From the NCBI GenBank assembly GCA_022410635.1, contig JAJVDF010000970.1, positions 250,793 to 314,792 of the forward strand: DNA of 64,000 nt, given 5' to 3'. The notes below the pieces were generated by a model, which saw nothing but the letters and a program-made list of their open reading frames with translations, did no database searches and was not told the DNA's origin. Numbering within the stretch: position 1 is the stretch's first letter; the number at the start of each line of letters is the position of its first letter. The translations under genes and the position numbers were made by a program. This DNA is from Tretioscincus oriximinensis. Taxonomy: Eukaryota > Chordata > Lepidosauria > Squamata > Gymnophthalmidae. Below are positions 21,320 through 33,816 of the stretch, piece after piece.

Positions 21320-22551
21320 TATTAGATTGACAATAATTTTGGAGGACCACCAGGGCTTATTCATGTTTCTCCCTCAATCTTTATATTAAAAAATGTTGTC
21401 ATGTTCCCTGCTGAAATGTTGGAAATTTGAGCTCTTTACTCATCATTCTTTCTCAATTGCACCATTTGAGGCAATGATCTAATGTAGAAACTACCAGTAT
21501 AAAGTCTCATATCACCAAACATGTTGCTTACAAGCTTTGTGCCCTGATAAATGTATAATTAGACAAGTGTACCTTAAAGAAGTACAGATTATACTTCCCT
21601 TGACAGAAAATATTTTGATAAGTACAAAGCAAAATGTGATATTTAATTCTATTCTCCTTTTGTATCACCTGAGAACAACAGTATGAAATCCTAAACAAGC
21701 TTGAACTCAACCACCAACAAGGTTTTTAATTACATAACAAGCTTTTTATCTAATTAAAAATCTATTTTCATCTCTTGATTTGAATACTAATGGATCTTTT
21801 CATTTAATTGCAGTAAGTTGGTTAAGAAATCCCTGCTGAATACCAGAGGAGAGTAAAGCTTGAAATAAAGTAAAATTACAACTCTTTGATTTAAACAAGC
21901 ATTTTCTCATATCTGTTAAGCTTTTCTTCATGTTTGGACAAAGCTCAGGTTTTTCATCTGATGTCACCTTATTGATTTATTTATTTCTGAATAATCTAAA
22001 AGAACTAAGTTCACCCTGTAATTCCAAACTAGATAGTGCTGATTCTGATTAATAATATAAATGGGGCTCTTTTGCTATAATTTCACATTTCACCGTAAGT
22101 CATTTTCTTTCTCTAGTTATGGAGTTTACTTCCAAAATAATTGATGGCAAGTAGCTGCCTAGATAGTTTTAGAANAGGATTAGACAAATTCATATAGGTC
22201 AAGTGTATCAATGGCTACAAGGTTAGGTATCTTGGAACATTAAGTAACAGTACATATTTCACTTCTAAAAGTCAAGTAGAACCCTACATCTGAAGAGAGT
22301 CCCATCTAGAAAGGGCTAAAAACCTGAGTGCACCAGACAGCTGCAAGTGATTTGACATACATCGTAGAATCTAATACTCCACTTTTAGAAACAAAATAAT
22401 ACTTTTAATTATTTTCACTAAAGAGTTTTCTGATAGTCCACATTCCCAGACTATGTGGGTTGATTGTGTGAGAACGTCAGCTGACATTATACTGGAGCAT
22501 ATATACAGAAGAGGCTTGGCAGCTGAGACATTGAATAAAGCTAAAACGTGA

Positions 22552-22612
22552 AGTTAAACTTTGGAGGAAAAGTAGCTCCTTTGCTGGACTTTGGAGGAAA
22601 AGTAGTGTCTGG
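22552..22612. repeat. 29-bp tandem duplication
   Basis: 'actttggaggaaaagtag' occurs twice with a period of about 29 bp. Confidence 0.85.
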
Positions 22613-24109
22613 ATGCTGTCAAGGTGTTGGGAGGTAGCTGTTTAGTGTAATCAAGTTGCATTTATTGATGATTTGATGGAAAATGGTCACCGTTTTTTAG
22701 TAAAGGTACTGAAGTTCTTTTCTTCAATGTTTGCTAGAATATAAAAATCATCTCTCCAAAGTCTTTAAGATTTTGCTTTCTGACGATCACCTCTCTATTT
22801 TACATCTATGAATATTCTTATTCAGTAGCACATAAAAACATGTCAATGAATGAACTATCTCCTGCCCCACTAATGGACTTACATATTAATATTGGCAATT
22901 ATTACATGCCGATAAAGTCAAGGAAGCACTTTGTATAGAAAATATGCTGTGACTCACATTAAGTTGCATGTTCCTTTAAGTGCCTTTGATCTTGAAAAAG
23001 CTATGAATCTACTTACATCTCGACTTCTTGAACTCAACATGACACACCAGACGGAACCATTATTTTTACATTCTAATTATGTCATAAAGTATTTTGTATA
23101 GGTTCAAAGACTTCATAAAAATATAGTTTACTTTTATTAGACTCTGCAGAGGAAGCTACTTCTTTTGTGACTATGAAAGCTTAGCCCTCATCTTCATTAC
23201 GTGGNAAAGGTAAATTTCACTGAATCCTGGGCAGCATATACCATCACTAACAAAATGCTAGGTGGGGGTGGTGTCAGTTCCATGGAATCCCATCAACTAC
23301 TGTAGTAATTTCTTAACGTCTATTTACCTTATTTTGACATGTTCCTTGGCAGCTGAAGATAACTTTGCATTTACACCAAGCCTAAGTTTTCTATGTTTCT
23401 CACCAAATATTCAGAGACTGTCAAAATGACCCTGCACTGTGAAAGTAGAAATGAAAAAGTACATTTTGTGACTGTGGGAAAGACACTCTAGTGGAGGTAT
23501 CTCTATAGGGTAAAATGGTGGCATGGCTTACTGTATATTCTTAGTATAAGTGAGAAAGGTTTTTATGTATGGTGTAGAAAACTAATAGATAATTTCACAT
23601 GTATAACTATGCCCACAGCTATATTGTTGAAGATCACGTGTACTGTCCCAAAACATATTATGAGACATTCCAGCAGACCCCTTCAACAGGAAAACGGCTG
23701 GACAGTTGGGAAGCAGTTCCCTATTGGTTGCATTGTGATACAACCTGAGCAGTCATCCGATTTGGATTCCAAAAGGGAATAAAAAGTTGGGACTTGATGT
23801 CTTAATTAACTTCTTCTAACTCGATTACATGGAATGAAGTAAACGTGTTGGTCACATGATAAATTAGCAAATAAATATTTGAGGAAGCAAACATGAGTGC
23901 AATGAAATTCTTTTCAGGGCAGAACCGTACGGACTTATGTANGCTTTCCTAATGAAAACAACACTTTTATGTAACGTTTATATTCAATTTTCTGAAATAT
24001 GTCGTTATGTAGCAGCATAACTGAACACTGATCTTCAGAAGGGGTAAATGAAACTATTGGACTATGTCATTACAAGAAGAATATTCCTGATGGTTCTATC
24101 TTCTGTAGG
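22613..24109. other. No recognised feature
   Basis: Unique-looking sequence; no exon or repeat family recognised. Confidence 0.4.
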
Positions 24110-24290
24110 AAGGTTCCCACATAAAAACCTGGAGTAAAGTTTTGCACCTTTAATGGGTATAGAAAAGTGATCCCCTGGGTGCAGCAGTCATTGGAAACTA
24201 TACCTGGTGAAATGTCCTGTCTTCTGTAGCCACTAAAGGTCCAAAGCTCTGTATCACATGTTATGCGGTAAGTAACCCTACTTGTGTGGC
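24110..24290. mobile_element. 170-bp hairpin hAT MITE
   Basis: Left end 'aaggttcccacataaaaacc', centre 'ggaaactatacctggtgaaa', right arm 'ctgtagccactaaaggtcca' and right end 'gtaaccct'. Confidence 0.8.
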
Positions 24291-24479
24291 AGACATGTAT
24301 GTGGTACTATGTTGCCAAAGGTATTTGCTCAATGAATGNCAATATGTATGAAATTATGATTGGAAATGTTTGAGAATAATTCATAATTAAACATAACATA
24401 ATACATTTTGTATAATTTGCAAAACTGCATTTGCATTCCTGTATTACAACTCCATTCTGTAAGTTACGTCTGATTAAAC

Positions 24480-24720
24480 TAGCCTTAAACGGTACAGGCC
24501 AAAGAGATCACACACATTAACTAAACTATTTTCATTTTAGTTTTGCTGATATTTTTTCAATTAGCTAAAAAGAGCCCATTATGAACCCTTGGCCTGTGAC
24601 CTGGTAGTACTCATTAGCTGTAAGTTGTTCCTATTATAAGACCCAGAATTATTTTTTGGCTTGAGGAGCTTTGGGCGAAATCGCTGACAGATCGTTCTAC
24701 ATCTAGGCATGCACATTACT
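24480..24720. promoter_or_regulatory. Candidate conserved non-coding element
   Basis: Repeat-free block with words such as TTTTCAATTAGCTAAAA and ATTAGCTGTAAG and no sustained coding frame. Called on composition alone. Confidence 0.25.
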
Positions 24721-25099
24721 TTATGAAATTGTGGTTTATCTGCTCTGAGAGCCTTTTAAAGCTATTATAGGTTAACAGACTTCGGAGCATTTGTGACAAA
24801 TGCAGTGCTCTTTTGCTTCTCTGCTCATTTTTAAAATATGCAATGGGCAAGAAAAGGACAAGGACAAGTATAAGTCATAGAAGAGACTTTCTAACAAACG
24901 GGGGTCTCACATTGCTTTAGAGGTGAACAAAGATGCACAGAAGCAGGCTTNTATACAAAAGCTAGTGGAATCTATGAAATTCCGAGATAGTCTAATATGG
25001 CTACTTCTTGAAATTCATAGACAAGTTATTTATACTGGGTACTGATTGGTAGGAATCCTGTCAAATCTTAAAAATGGAGTGGGACCCACACACACATTG

Positions 25100-25215
25100 A
25101 ATCGTAGAATCATAGAGTTTGAGAGGCTTCCAGGTCATAGGGTCCAACCCATTGCTCTATACAAAATTCATTAAACCATCCCCGGTGGATGGCTGCCCAA
25201 TCTCTGTTTGAAAGG
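25100..25215 (-). mobile_element. CR1 LINE 3' end
   Basis: 'gaatcgtagaatcatagagtt' tail followed by 'gggtccaacccattgctc' and 'attaaaccatcc'. Confidence 0.85.
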
Positions 25216-25319
25216 TTGAGTGTAGTAAAAAAACACAATATTTAATTAATAAAGTGTTAGTATATACAAGTTGTGTCATTCACCTGGACACTCCCAAGCA
25301 GAAGGAGAAAGCAAAACCT

Positions 25320-25740
25320 TCACAGGCTTGCGACCCACTGCAAATGGCATTTCAGGAATTCTTCCTGTTACTCCATTCTGGAGACAGTATCAATGCTTCC
25401 ATCCTAGTAGCTATTGATCCACTTGGCTTCCATGAATTTAATCCTATCTTTAAACTACCTAGGTTGATAGGTACCACCTCTTCTTCTGGGAATAAATTCC
25501 CTAGACCAATGGCCTACTGGGTAAAAAATTCCCCTTGTTTATCCTAACCCATNAATGAATGCTTCCTGATTCTAGCATTGTGTGATAGTTTTTTTTTCTG
25601 TATTCACCTTATCCATTCCATGTATAATTTAATACACTTCAGTCAGATCACCTCTGGAGATTGTGGCTAGCGTAAACTCCAAAGGNAGCTCAAAACCCCT
25701 TAGTCACTACTCCTTCAGGGCAAAATAGATTACTCTCCAA
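25320..25740 (-). mobile_element. CR1/L3-type LINE 3' fragment
   Basis: Minus-strand C-terminal reverse-transcriptase/3' region. On the minus strand 'gtagctattgatccacttgg' and 'cttctggraataaattcc' phrases are shared with 53010-53325, and the 25590-25680 section continues into the RT region. No intact frame. Confidence 0.6.
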
Positions 25741-26369
25741 GTGGTTTTGTCATCATTATTCACTTTGGGAGGGGAAAGGCAACTAATTAATAGGATTTCC
25801 CTAGCAATTAGTTACAATTACAATTAGTTCCAGTGGCAAAACGTCATTTCATAGATACAGTAACTATTCTAAAAGCCTTTACCTGATTATTCTCCTATTT
25901 GTACATTTATAAACAGAGTTTACAAACACTATGGGCTCATAGTGTAGTAAAAGACTGTTGGTCTGTTTCTCACTATTTCATAGTAACCTTGAAGCCTGGA
26001 ATTCAAAACAATATTTTAACCAACAATGCCATCTAGCTTTATAATAATTCTCCCAGTTCATTTGAAAAGGTGCAAAATGGCAATATGTCTTCAAATATAT
26101 TCACAAATATTCCTTTTGGACAAGATTCAACCATGGGAACACATCATAGTAGTATAATTCTTTCAAATATCTTCCTAAAAGGAGACATATGTGCTTTTGA
26201 GAGGCATTCTCATTTTGAATAACCTTGCTGAAAAGAAATAGTAATGTATAAATGCTTAAGAAGCTCACTCTGCAGCTCCACTGTACATCAATGGAGTTTT
26301 AAATAGGCCTTGGATAGCCAGACTTCATTACATCCAGAAGCTCAAGTTAAGACTTCTTTATGTATAATG

Positions 26370-26565
26370 GAAGAGAAGAAGAAGGTAGAGAAAGAAAAGT
26401 AGAAGGAGACTAAATCCAAAGGGAGTTGAAGTGGCTTACATAACTTTTATGGTCTTCTTTTCACAACAGGCACCCTGTGAAGTTGGTGAGAGAACTCCAA
26501 AGGTCCGTGACCAGCCCTGTTTGCTTTCATGGAGGAGTGTAGAATCGAACCAGAGACACAAAACT
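26370..26565 (-). mobile_element. CORE (MIR-like) SINE, partial
   Basis: AG-rich tail, 'ggcaccctgtgaagttggtgag' and 'ggaggagtgtagaatcgaac'. The tRNA head is truncated. Confidence 0.7.
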
Positions 26566-27309
26566 GCAGTTTTTCTATGTAGGTAGACGGGGCTAATCTT
26601 TATAAAAAAAATTCTACAAGAAACCTATCTCTACATTACATATCCANCAACTGAATGAATAGATTAGTGTGATTTAACATTTTTCATTTTTCTGAGGGCA
26701 TTTTCTTCACAGCTGTATTATTTATGCATGATAAACTGAATGTTACTGAGGGGACACAAAACTGATAGAAAGCTACTAGAGTTAATGTCAAAATTGAAAA
26801 TGATTTCCTGTCATTCTTGCCCTTTTCAGTGGTATAAACACTCAAGAGTGAAATTGCATGCAAATGTTTAAAGATTTAAGGTTCTGAGGAACATTCTCAC
26901 TCAGTCCATGCAATTACATGCAGTACTTTTTTGTTGTTTAAGACATTTCTGCACCACTTTACGTTTGAGATCTCAAAGCAGTTTGTACAACGTTACAAAC
27001 ACACACAAAAAATATAATAAAAATCAGAGGTGAGTGCTGGTAACTAATTTTAATGGTTGTATAGTTTCGAGGATGCACATACAGGAGATGGCATGCCTTT
27101 ATATTACAGATACAACAAAACCTCAAAACACACCAACATAAAACCCTCTCCTTCTTGTAATAGGCTCTTAACACTCACATTATCTCAAAATATTTAATGT
27201 CAAATTTATATTTCTATACAAGTACAATAATTCCTCAAGCATTAGATCCTCTATTCAATAGTTTCCCACTTACCTTGTACTCTGCCCCTTCTATAATGGA
27301 TCCCCTGGA

Positions 27310-27420
27310 ATTCATCTCTGTATCTGAAGAAGTAGACATGTCTACGAAAGCTTATGCCATCCACTTTTCACCTATTAGTCTCAAAATGCTACTTGCCCCT
27401 TTACTGGACTTTCTAAATTC
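27310..27420 (+). mobile_element. Penelope 3' tail
   Basis: Very close to the tail at 42515-42615: 'gaagaagtagacatgtctac', 'gaaagcttatgccatccact', 'tcaaaatgctacttgcccct'. Confidence 0.85.
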
Positions 27421-27529
27421 AAAACATCTAAGGCATTTACAGTAGTATTTTGTCTGTAAATTATAATATTAATCTGTTCTGTAATAAGATCTCAAAAGCT
27501 TCATGTTTCTTTACAGAATCACCATAAAT

Positions 27530-27750
27530 AAATGTATATGAGTACCCTTTTCTTTCTGGCATTTCCACAATTTGGGATAAACAAAATTCTGGATTTCTGA
27601 CCATTTATATGTGCAATGTCTGGCCCATAGTATCTAATATTATATTCCAATATTGTTGAACTACATTACATACCCACCACGTATGCGAGCAATGCATTTC
27701 AATCTTGTGAGGTACGTTTTGCTGCCAATGGTTTAAAAAACAGCAATCTT
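27530..27750 (-). pseudogene. L1 LINE ORF2 C-terminal fragment
   Basis: Minus-strand frame with HKIEMHCSHTWWVCNVVQQYW followed by ILDTMGQTLHI; the WW-C-x(n)-YW/FW pattern is typical of the L1 ORF2 C-terminus. Contains stops. Confidence 0.7.
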
Positions 27751-27774
27751 ACAAAATTTAATTAAAATATTATT

Positions 27775-28880
27775 TATTTACATTTATTTATTTACATTTA
27801 TATACCACATATTTGAAGGTCTCAGAGCAGTTTACAGTAAAAACACTGTTAGCATATTAAAAAACAGCTACATCTAAAAGTAGGGAAGGTCAGCAATTTT
27901 CTCAGCCAAAGGCCAGGCCAAAGAGGTGCATCTTCAAGCATTTTCTGAATGCGCATAGAGATGGTGATTGATGCACCTCAAGGGGGAGACAATTCCAAAG
28001 TTGACCCTATCCCGATTTCCCATGCTCTACTCTGAGGTGGTATGATCAGAAGGGCCTCCCCTGCAAATCTTAAGGCATGGGTAGGTTGATATGAGAGAAG
28101 GTGTTTCTTTAGATATTTGGNGGCAAGTTATATAAGCCTTTATAGGTTAGAGTTAACACCTTAAATTGGCCTCGGCAGCAAATTGGCAGCCAGTGCAGCT
28201 CTTTCAAGACTAGCATGATATGCACCCAACCACTCAATCCAGTCATCAGTCTAGTGGTTGCATTTTGTACCAGCTGCAGCTTCTGAACCGTTTTCAAGGG
28301 CAGCCCCATATAGAGTGCATTACAATAGTCGAATCTGGAAGTTACCAGAGCATGGATTACTGTGGCCAGATCAAAACTGTCCAGAAGTGGCTGCAACTGG
28401 TGGACCAGATACAGCTGGAAGTAGGCACTCCTAGATCAAGTGTCAGTGAAGGATCCAGAAGCACTCACAGGTTTTGCACCCATCCCTTATAGGGCAATTA
28501 AGTCCTATGCAGCACAGGATGCCTCCCACTTCATGGACTCGTGACGAAGTGACACACAGCACCTCCATCTTATCTGGATTCAGCTTCAATTTATTGCCCC
28601 CCATTCTGCCCATTACTGCCTTTAGGCACCTGTCAAGCACTTCAGATGGAACAGAATGATTGAGCTGAGTGTTATCTGCATACTGATGACATTTCAAATT
28701 TCCACCTGATCTCTCCCAGCAGCTTCATATAGATGTTGAACAGCATGGAGGAGAAGACTGATCCCTGAGAAACCCAAGTGAGCTCCCAGGATGTCGAGCA
28801 AGACTCTCCTATTACCACTCTGTGGAAACGGTTCCTATGTTGCTTTCAAGGGCTACTCTGTTGACAAGGCACTGATAGCT
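27775..28880 (-). pseudogene. L2 LINE reverse transcriptase remnant, 1.1 kb
   Basis: Minus-strand L2 covering the polymerase half of the reverse transcriptase through the 3' UTR. In order: a degenerate GVPQGS-like box (SQGSVFSSMLFNIYMKLLGEI, about 28715-28780), the catalytic box YADNTQL where the family has YADDTQ (about 28675), KLNPDKMEVL (about 28570), then LVTSRFDYCNALYMGLP and KLQLVQNATTRLMTG (about 28220-28350), LKELHWLPI, and a C-terminal stretch to about 27900. The 3' end with its (TTTA)n tail is at 27775-27800. Several frameshifts and the D-to-N change make it inactive. Confidence 0.85.
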
Positions 28881-29474
28881 AGTCCACTCTGTAAAGGGAA
28901 AATGTTGTTGATAGGTGTGCTAATGGGAGACCCATTTAAAACTGCCAAGTGTTCCCAGGTGTAGAGAAAGAAACCAAGTATTGTACAGAACCTGGCACAA
29001 TATTGCAAGAAGATCTTAGCATCGGCTCTCGGATCAGAAATCTAACAAAAGACAACACTTATTCAGTTTATATTTCTGTTATATTTAATAATAATGCTGA
29101 TTGGAATGAATTAATATGTTCTAAAGGGCACTCCTGCTTGTGTACAGGATCATTGAAAAGCAATGTTCGTTGCTAGAATTCTGCAAAGCGGAAGTACCCA
29201 GAAAACCTGTCACTTCCAAGCATTTTTGCTGCTGCTAACAAACAAATTGTCCCTGACAGAGTGGCATTCCAAAGAATTCATTCAACAAAGAACTTGCTAA
29301 AATACTGAGTAACACATCTATTCCTCTTTTTCTGTTTCTTTTATTAGCAGAAGTATTATAAAATGCCGTACAAGCTGTACTGTACTTATTCTCCAGTGTA
29401 ACAAGCAAAGACCTTTATGCCACAGACTATTAATTCTGTTTTAAACATTTTTAAATAATAACTTTTTTTGGGGG
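28881..29474. other. No recognised feature
   Basis: No exon or repeat recognised. Confidence 0.4.
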
Positions 29475-29950
29475 GGGGGCAAGGGGATCTCGTAGGGCCT
29501 TAGAGACTAACATGAAAATATAGATAGCATAAGTTTTCATAAAGAAGTTACTTCTTCAGGGCATCTGAAGAAGTAGACTTATCTATGAAAACTTTGCTGC
29601 CCACCTTTTTCTTTCCACTTCAGAACCATAGTCCTTGAACAAAGGAACATTTGAAGGAGGAGCAACAGAATTGAAGCACATCTACAAATCCCAATCCATT
29701 GACAAGGGACTAAATAGAGATAATGGCTTTCTGACACAGTACACATAGTATAACACCAGTTAACATCTCAGCCTTTTGAGGACATTCTTGGACTGATCTT
29801 CTCTCCACTTTTCTNCAGATATTTATTTCCACACTTTCACCTAGCTGCACTTCTTCCCCCAGGTATTTTTTTCCACTTGAAAGGATTAACTATTGTACTT
29901 GAGTAAAATTTGACTGTATTAATCATCTATACCCACATTTATATTTCTAT
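29475..29950. mobile_element. Penelope fragment, tail before body
   Basis: A minus-strand tail (29475-29555) meets a plus-strand tail start (29556-29620). This is followed by body sequence (29625-29900) that matches 42175-42410, including 'tccttgaacaaaggaac' and the 'acaaatagagataatgg' region. In the reference copy the body precedes the tail; here tail sequence lies upstream of it. Confidence 0.75.
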
Positions 29951-30364
29951 TGCTATTTCCAGCACTCAGTTTGCTAGATATATGGGGCAATACCCAAAAT
30001 GGGGTTAAAACCTGGCACAATACAATCTCCAGTCTGTTCATGTTACCTCAAAAATCCATGCAGAGCAGGAGAGAAGAGATACATGAAGGACCTGGAAGTC
30101 ACTTCCGCACATGTCAGCCAACTGTAGTCCTGGCTGGTTGGCATCTTCTCACTGTATCCTAAGCCCCACGATGTCAAAACAGACACTAAGGCTCTAGCCA
30201 ACTTCTTATTGGAAGAAGAGGTATTTTTTTCCTGGGTGGGCCCTGGAATGATAGTTCTGTTGCCTTGTATGGCAGGGGCATCATGATGTTCCTACTATCC
30301 CAGTAGGAGACCCTTGTATGGAAGCAGCTATAGACAGTCCCTATGTAGTTCATTTGCATTTAAA

Positions 30365-30480
30365 GTACTAGACTTGTCTATGGAGGCTCATGCTGTCTAC
30401 CTTTTTCTTGTTAGTCTCTGAAGTGCTATGAGACCCCCTTGCTAGATTTTCTGGACCAAGACTAACAAGATTATTTCTTT
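30365..30480 (+). mobile_element. Penelope 3' tail
   Basis: 'agacttgtctatggaggctc', 'ttcttgttagtctctgaagt', 'cccccttgctagattttctg' and the far end 'aagattatttcttttaactt'. Confidence 0.85.
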
Positions 30481-30559
30481 TAACTTTTGAAAAAAAAGAA
30501 TTAGCGATTGTAATGAAATCATTTAAATAGAGCGAGGCTCCTTTAAATTTTCTAAGCCT

Positions 30560-31090
30560 AAATGCTGAGTCTTGGGGGCGGGGCTTAGATTATAAAAGTG
30601 GGAGGTGCAAGTNAGAGTATGGAATGTATTGAGAGTTGATTTGAGAGTTAAATGGTTGTTATGAGAGGTTGTTTGAGCGTCTGGCCAAACCATGGAATTA
30701 ATACTGGTTCTCTGCCAGGAGTGTGAAAATAAATAAATAAATAAATACTAAAAGAGATACATAACTGCTTGGGTAATAGGAATAGAAAGGCAGAGCTGAG
30801 GGAAGCTTTGAATGTGGGCAAGCAAAGGGACACTTAGTCAGAGAAATTGCAAAGTCTCAGTACCTTTTTTCCTACCCAGAGTGGCTAATCTGTATCGTTG
30901 GTTTCTTTAAATCTTAGTTCGCCTGTTACTTTGTTTTAATAATGCTGTTTTGTGTTATAAAACAGGGACGTCTTTATTATTTAGAAGAACAGAGTAAAAG
31001 GGCTCATTCTGGTTTCATTTTCACTCCATAATGTTGGTTTCCTCCTGAGGGGAGTGGTGGCAGCCTACCTGGAGATATAAACCCTGATTT
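30560..31090 (+). mobile_element. Possible LTR remnant
   Basis: A GC box (GGGGGCGGGGC near 30573) sits about 20 bp upstream of a TATA box (TATAAAAG near 30591). Downstream, near 31050, 'gagtggtggcagcctacc' could be a primer-binding-site region. Terminal TG/CA and a target duplication are not resolved, so this is tentative. Confidence 0.3.
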
Positions 31091-32760
31091 CTGAATTATT
31101 TTATCCCTATCTACCTATCCTATCTACATATATACAAACTTATAAAATCTGAGTGCCTTATTCAAATTAAAAGACCATCTACCAATATCAATAAGGGGGG
31201 GGGGGACTGTGTTACAAATCCCAAATTAAATAAATAAATAAGGAAAGAACATATACAGTCTTAGCCCCCACTTGGTTTCGTTACAGCGATGACTTATAAT
31301 TTTAATTCCCATCCCCATTAATGAACAAAGTCCCCAACCCCAGGACTAAAGAAGAAAGATTAATAATATTAATAAAGGTGTGCCCAACTTGAAGTAATTT
31401 TGAGAAAGGCAGAAAATAACAGATTTCACTTACTTCATCCACAGAAAGGATTTAATAACTCGTGGGTAGCAAATTCAGTTTGAGGAAAATGTGACAGGAG
31501 CTTTTGTAATCAGTAGCACACTGCTACAATAGCACTAGCAAAATATGAGCTACTACTGCCTGACCAATCAAGGTCGTTTAATCCTAGGTTGGCAGCAGCC
31601 AATTAGTGGTGAACAGGTAGCTATTCAATGAAAGAGAAGAATAATTTCCCCCCTTTCCTTTGGCTTCCCAGGTAGTCTAAAACAAATAATCACAGAATAA
31701 CATCTGTTCTTGTTATGTTCTTCTGAAATAAAAAGAAATAATTTTGGGGGCGGGTGTTTGGATAATCTTCTTTAACAAATTATATGACCCTTTGAAAACA
31801 GGCACACAAAATAAGACTAATTCCAATCACCATTAGACTGTTTGAATAAAGAAAAGAAGATCAAAGGGGAAGATATAAGAATGGTAGCCCCCCAAAAAGT
31901 TTAGTTAATAGGAACTGATAATTTCACATACATGAAGACCAAAAAATTGTATGCCAAACTTCCTTAGAAGTAGATTATATTTTTGGCTAAAATTAGCCTT
32001 TGCAATTTTCCTCAAGGGTGAATCATAGTAACTAGAACCTTGGCTGAAGCTTATTAGAAGATCTTTTTCCAGGGCATGGGATGCTGCAGCAACATGAATC
32101 CTTTTGACAAAAAGGCTCAGAGCGTAAACTTACTTGATATATCTTGATTAGGTTGGCTGTAAGGATATAAGCAATCACTGAACCCCCCAAAATGGGAAGT
32201 CTGTATAAACCCAAATACAAATGAAATGTGTCGTAATTACAATAGAATAGAAACTATGCTTTATATACAATATGCAAAATTAAAGTTTGGGAAAGAAGAT
32301 TAATAATTTGTTATTTGCAATGTGGCATCGCAGTGAACTGCTAAATGGAAACGTTAAACTTCTTTTCATTCCGTTATATAAATGTATATGTATATATTCA
32401 TGTATATGTGTATGTTTTAAAGTACAAGAGGTTACTAAATGAAGTAAATATGCCATTGCATATTATCCTCTATAATGACCATCCACAGCATGGGTGAGTG
32501 AATCAACTTTGCTAAGAGCCATTTGTTATTTTATTCCTATAACAGTCATTCTGAAAGGTGCCATGATATCCTGTGTTCTTCTCCAAGCAGCATCCTTGTT
32601 TGAGCTAGTATCAAATGTATTGTTGAAATAGGACACAACAAACACAGAAAAAACCTACGGTGTCCCAAACCACATATAGACAAAACAATAGATAAACAAT
32701 TCAATACATTATAAAGATATATTTCAAACAATAATAGATAATCCACAGTATATAGTATAA
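31091..32760. other. No recognised feature
   Basis: AT-rich sequence with a G-run (31195-31206) and TATG low-complexity near 32380-32415. No exon or known repeat recognised. Confidence 0.45.
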
Positions 32761-32762
32761 AA

Positions 32763-32873
32763 ATTAGGAGCTGCCCAATAAAAGTCCAAATAAAATGAGT
32801 AAAAGTCCAAAAGTCCTCTTTTCTATAGCCATTGAAGGTGCAGTGTTCAAGTGTGGTTTTTATGGGAGAACCC
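32763..32873. mobile_element. 170-bp hairpin hAT MITE, partial
   Basis: Right arm: 'attaggagctgcc', 'ttctatagccattgaaggtg', 'gtggtttttatgggagaacc'. Left arm absent; 'aaaagtcca' units are repeated internally. Confidence 0.75.
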
Positions 32874-33204
32874 TATGTTGGAAGCACTTACCATTAAGCT
32901 CTTGAATGTTTTTAACATCCATGGTAAGGCATTTCGTTGGGAGTGCTCTTGAACTCTGCATTGATTATTGAGACTCATGCCTGTGTGGAAGCAGTGACAA
33001 GGGCCACCTGTGTACAACTATTGCTGCTTCACCAGGCATGACACTTTCTCAATAATGAGAATCTGGCCTAAGTAATCCATTGTCTTGCAACATTCAGATT
33101 GAATTATTGAAATGCACTCTGTGTGTGATTGTCCTTGAAATCAGATCAGATGCTACAGCTAGGACAGAATGCAGCTAATTAACTGAGGTTTCTTGGGAAT
33201 CCAA

Positions 33205-33380
33205 AAAACTAAAGGGTAGGGGAACTTAGAGACTTACAAGAAACAAGAAGGCAGCATAAGCTTTTGTAGACAAGCTAGCATCTCTAGACAAGTCTAGAAG
33301 TAGATGTGTCTCCAAAAGCTCATGCTGTCCACCTTTTTCTTGGTAGTCTCTGAGATGCTAAGAGACCTCCTTGATGCTGT
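33205..33380. mobile_element. Penelope tails, head-to-head pair
   Basis: Minus tail (33205-33290) and plus tail (33291-33380) joined at the upstream end of the tail; 'gcataagcttttgtagacaa' faces 'gtctccaaaagctcatgctg'. Confidence 0.85.
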
Positions 33381-33639
33381 CAACATTAAAAGCTGTATTT
33401 GAATTTTTTAACAATCTTTAAAGCCTCCTTTTTCCCAGAAACCCAACCTTAGATTGCACCAGTTCCTTCCTAGTCCAGTATAAAAGACAGAGCAAGAATT
33501 GCCCACAACGTTGACCACAGAATTGCCCACTATTGACCCCTCTGCTCCCTCTGAGTTCCTGGAGATCATATCAGTGTCATGTTTTGGGGGTTTGACACCC
33601 CTGAGCACTATTTTTTTAACACCCCCTCCCCTCTATTGG

Positions 33640-33718
33640 GAGTTTTCAACATGGTTTATATATGCCTTTAGGAGCTAGCCCTGGTTGCCAGAGCCTCCTA
33701 GTGGTGCTGCTGTGAATT
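33640..33718. mobile_element. Fragment of TAGGCTGACC hAT family
   Basis: 'aggagctagccctggttgcc' and 'agcctcctagtggtgctg' match, inverted, the interior of the 44490-44900 element. Confidence 0.55.

Positions 33719-33815
<97 letters not shown>
33719..33815. repeat. (AAT)n microsatellite
   Basis: About 31 uninterrupted AAT/TAA units, directly at the end of a hAT fragment. Confidence 0.97.

Positions 33816-33816
<1 letters not shown>

Noticed and set aside
22480..22760. Possible exon or LTR near 'gaataaagctaaaacg'
   Set aside because: AATAAA and a tandem repeat alone do not define a gene or LTR; no termini or frame found.
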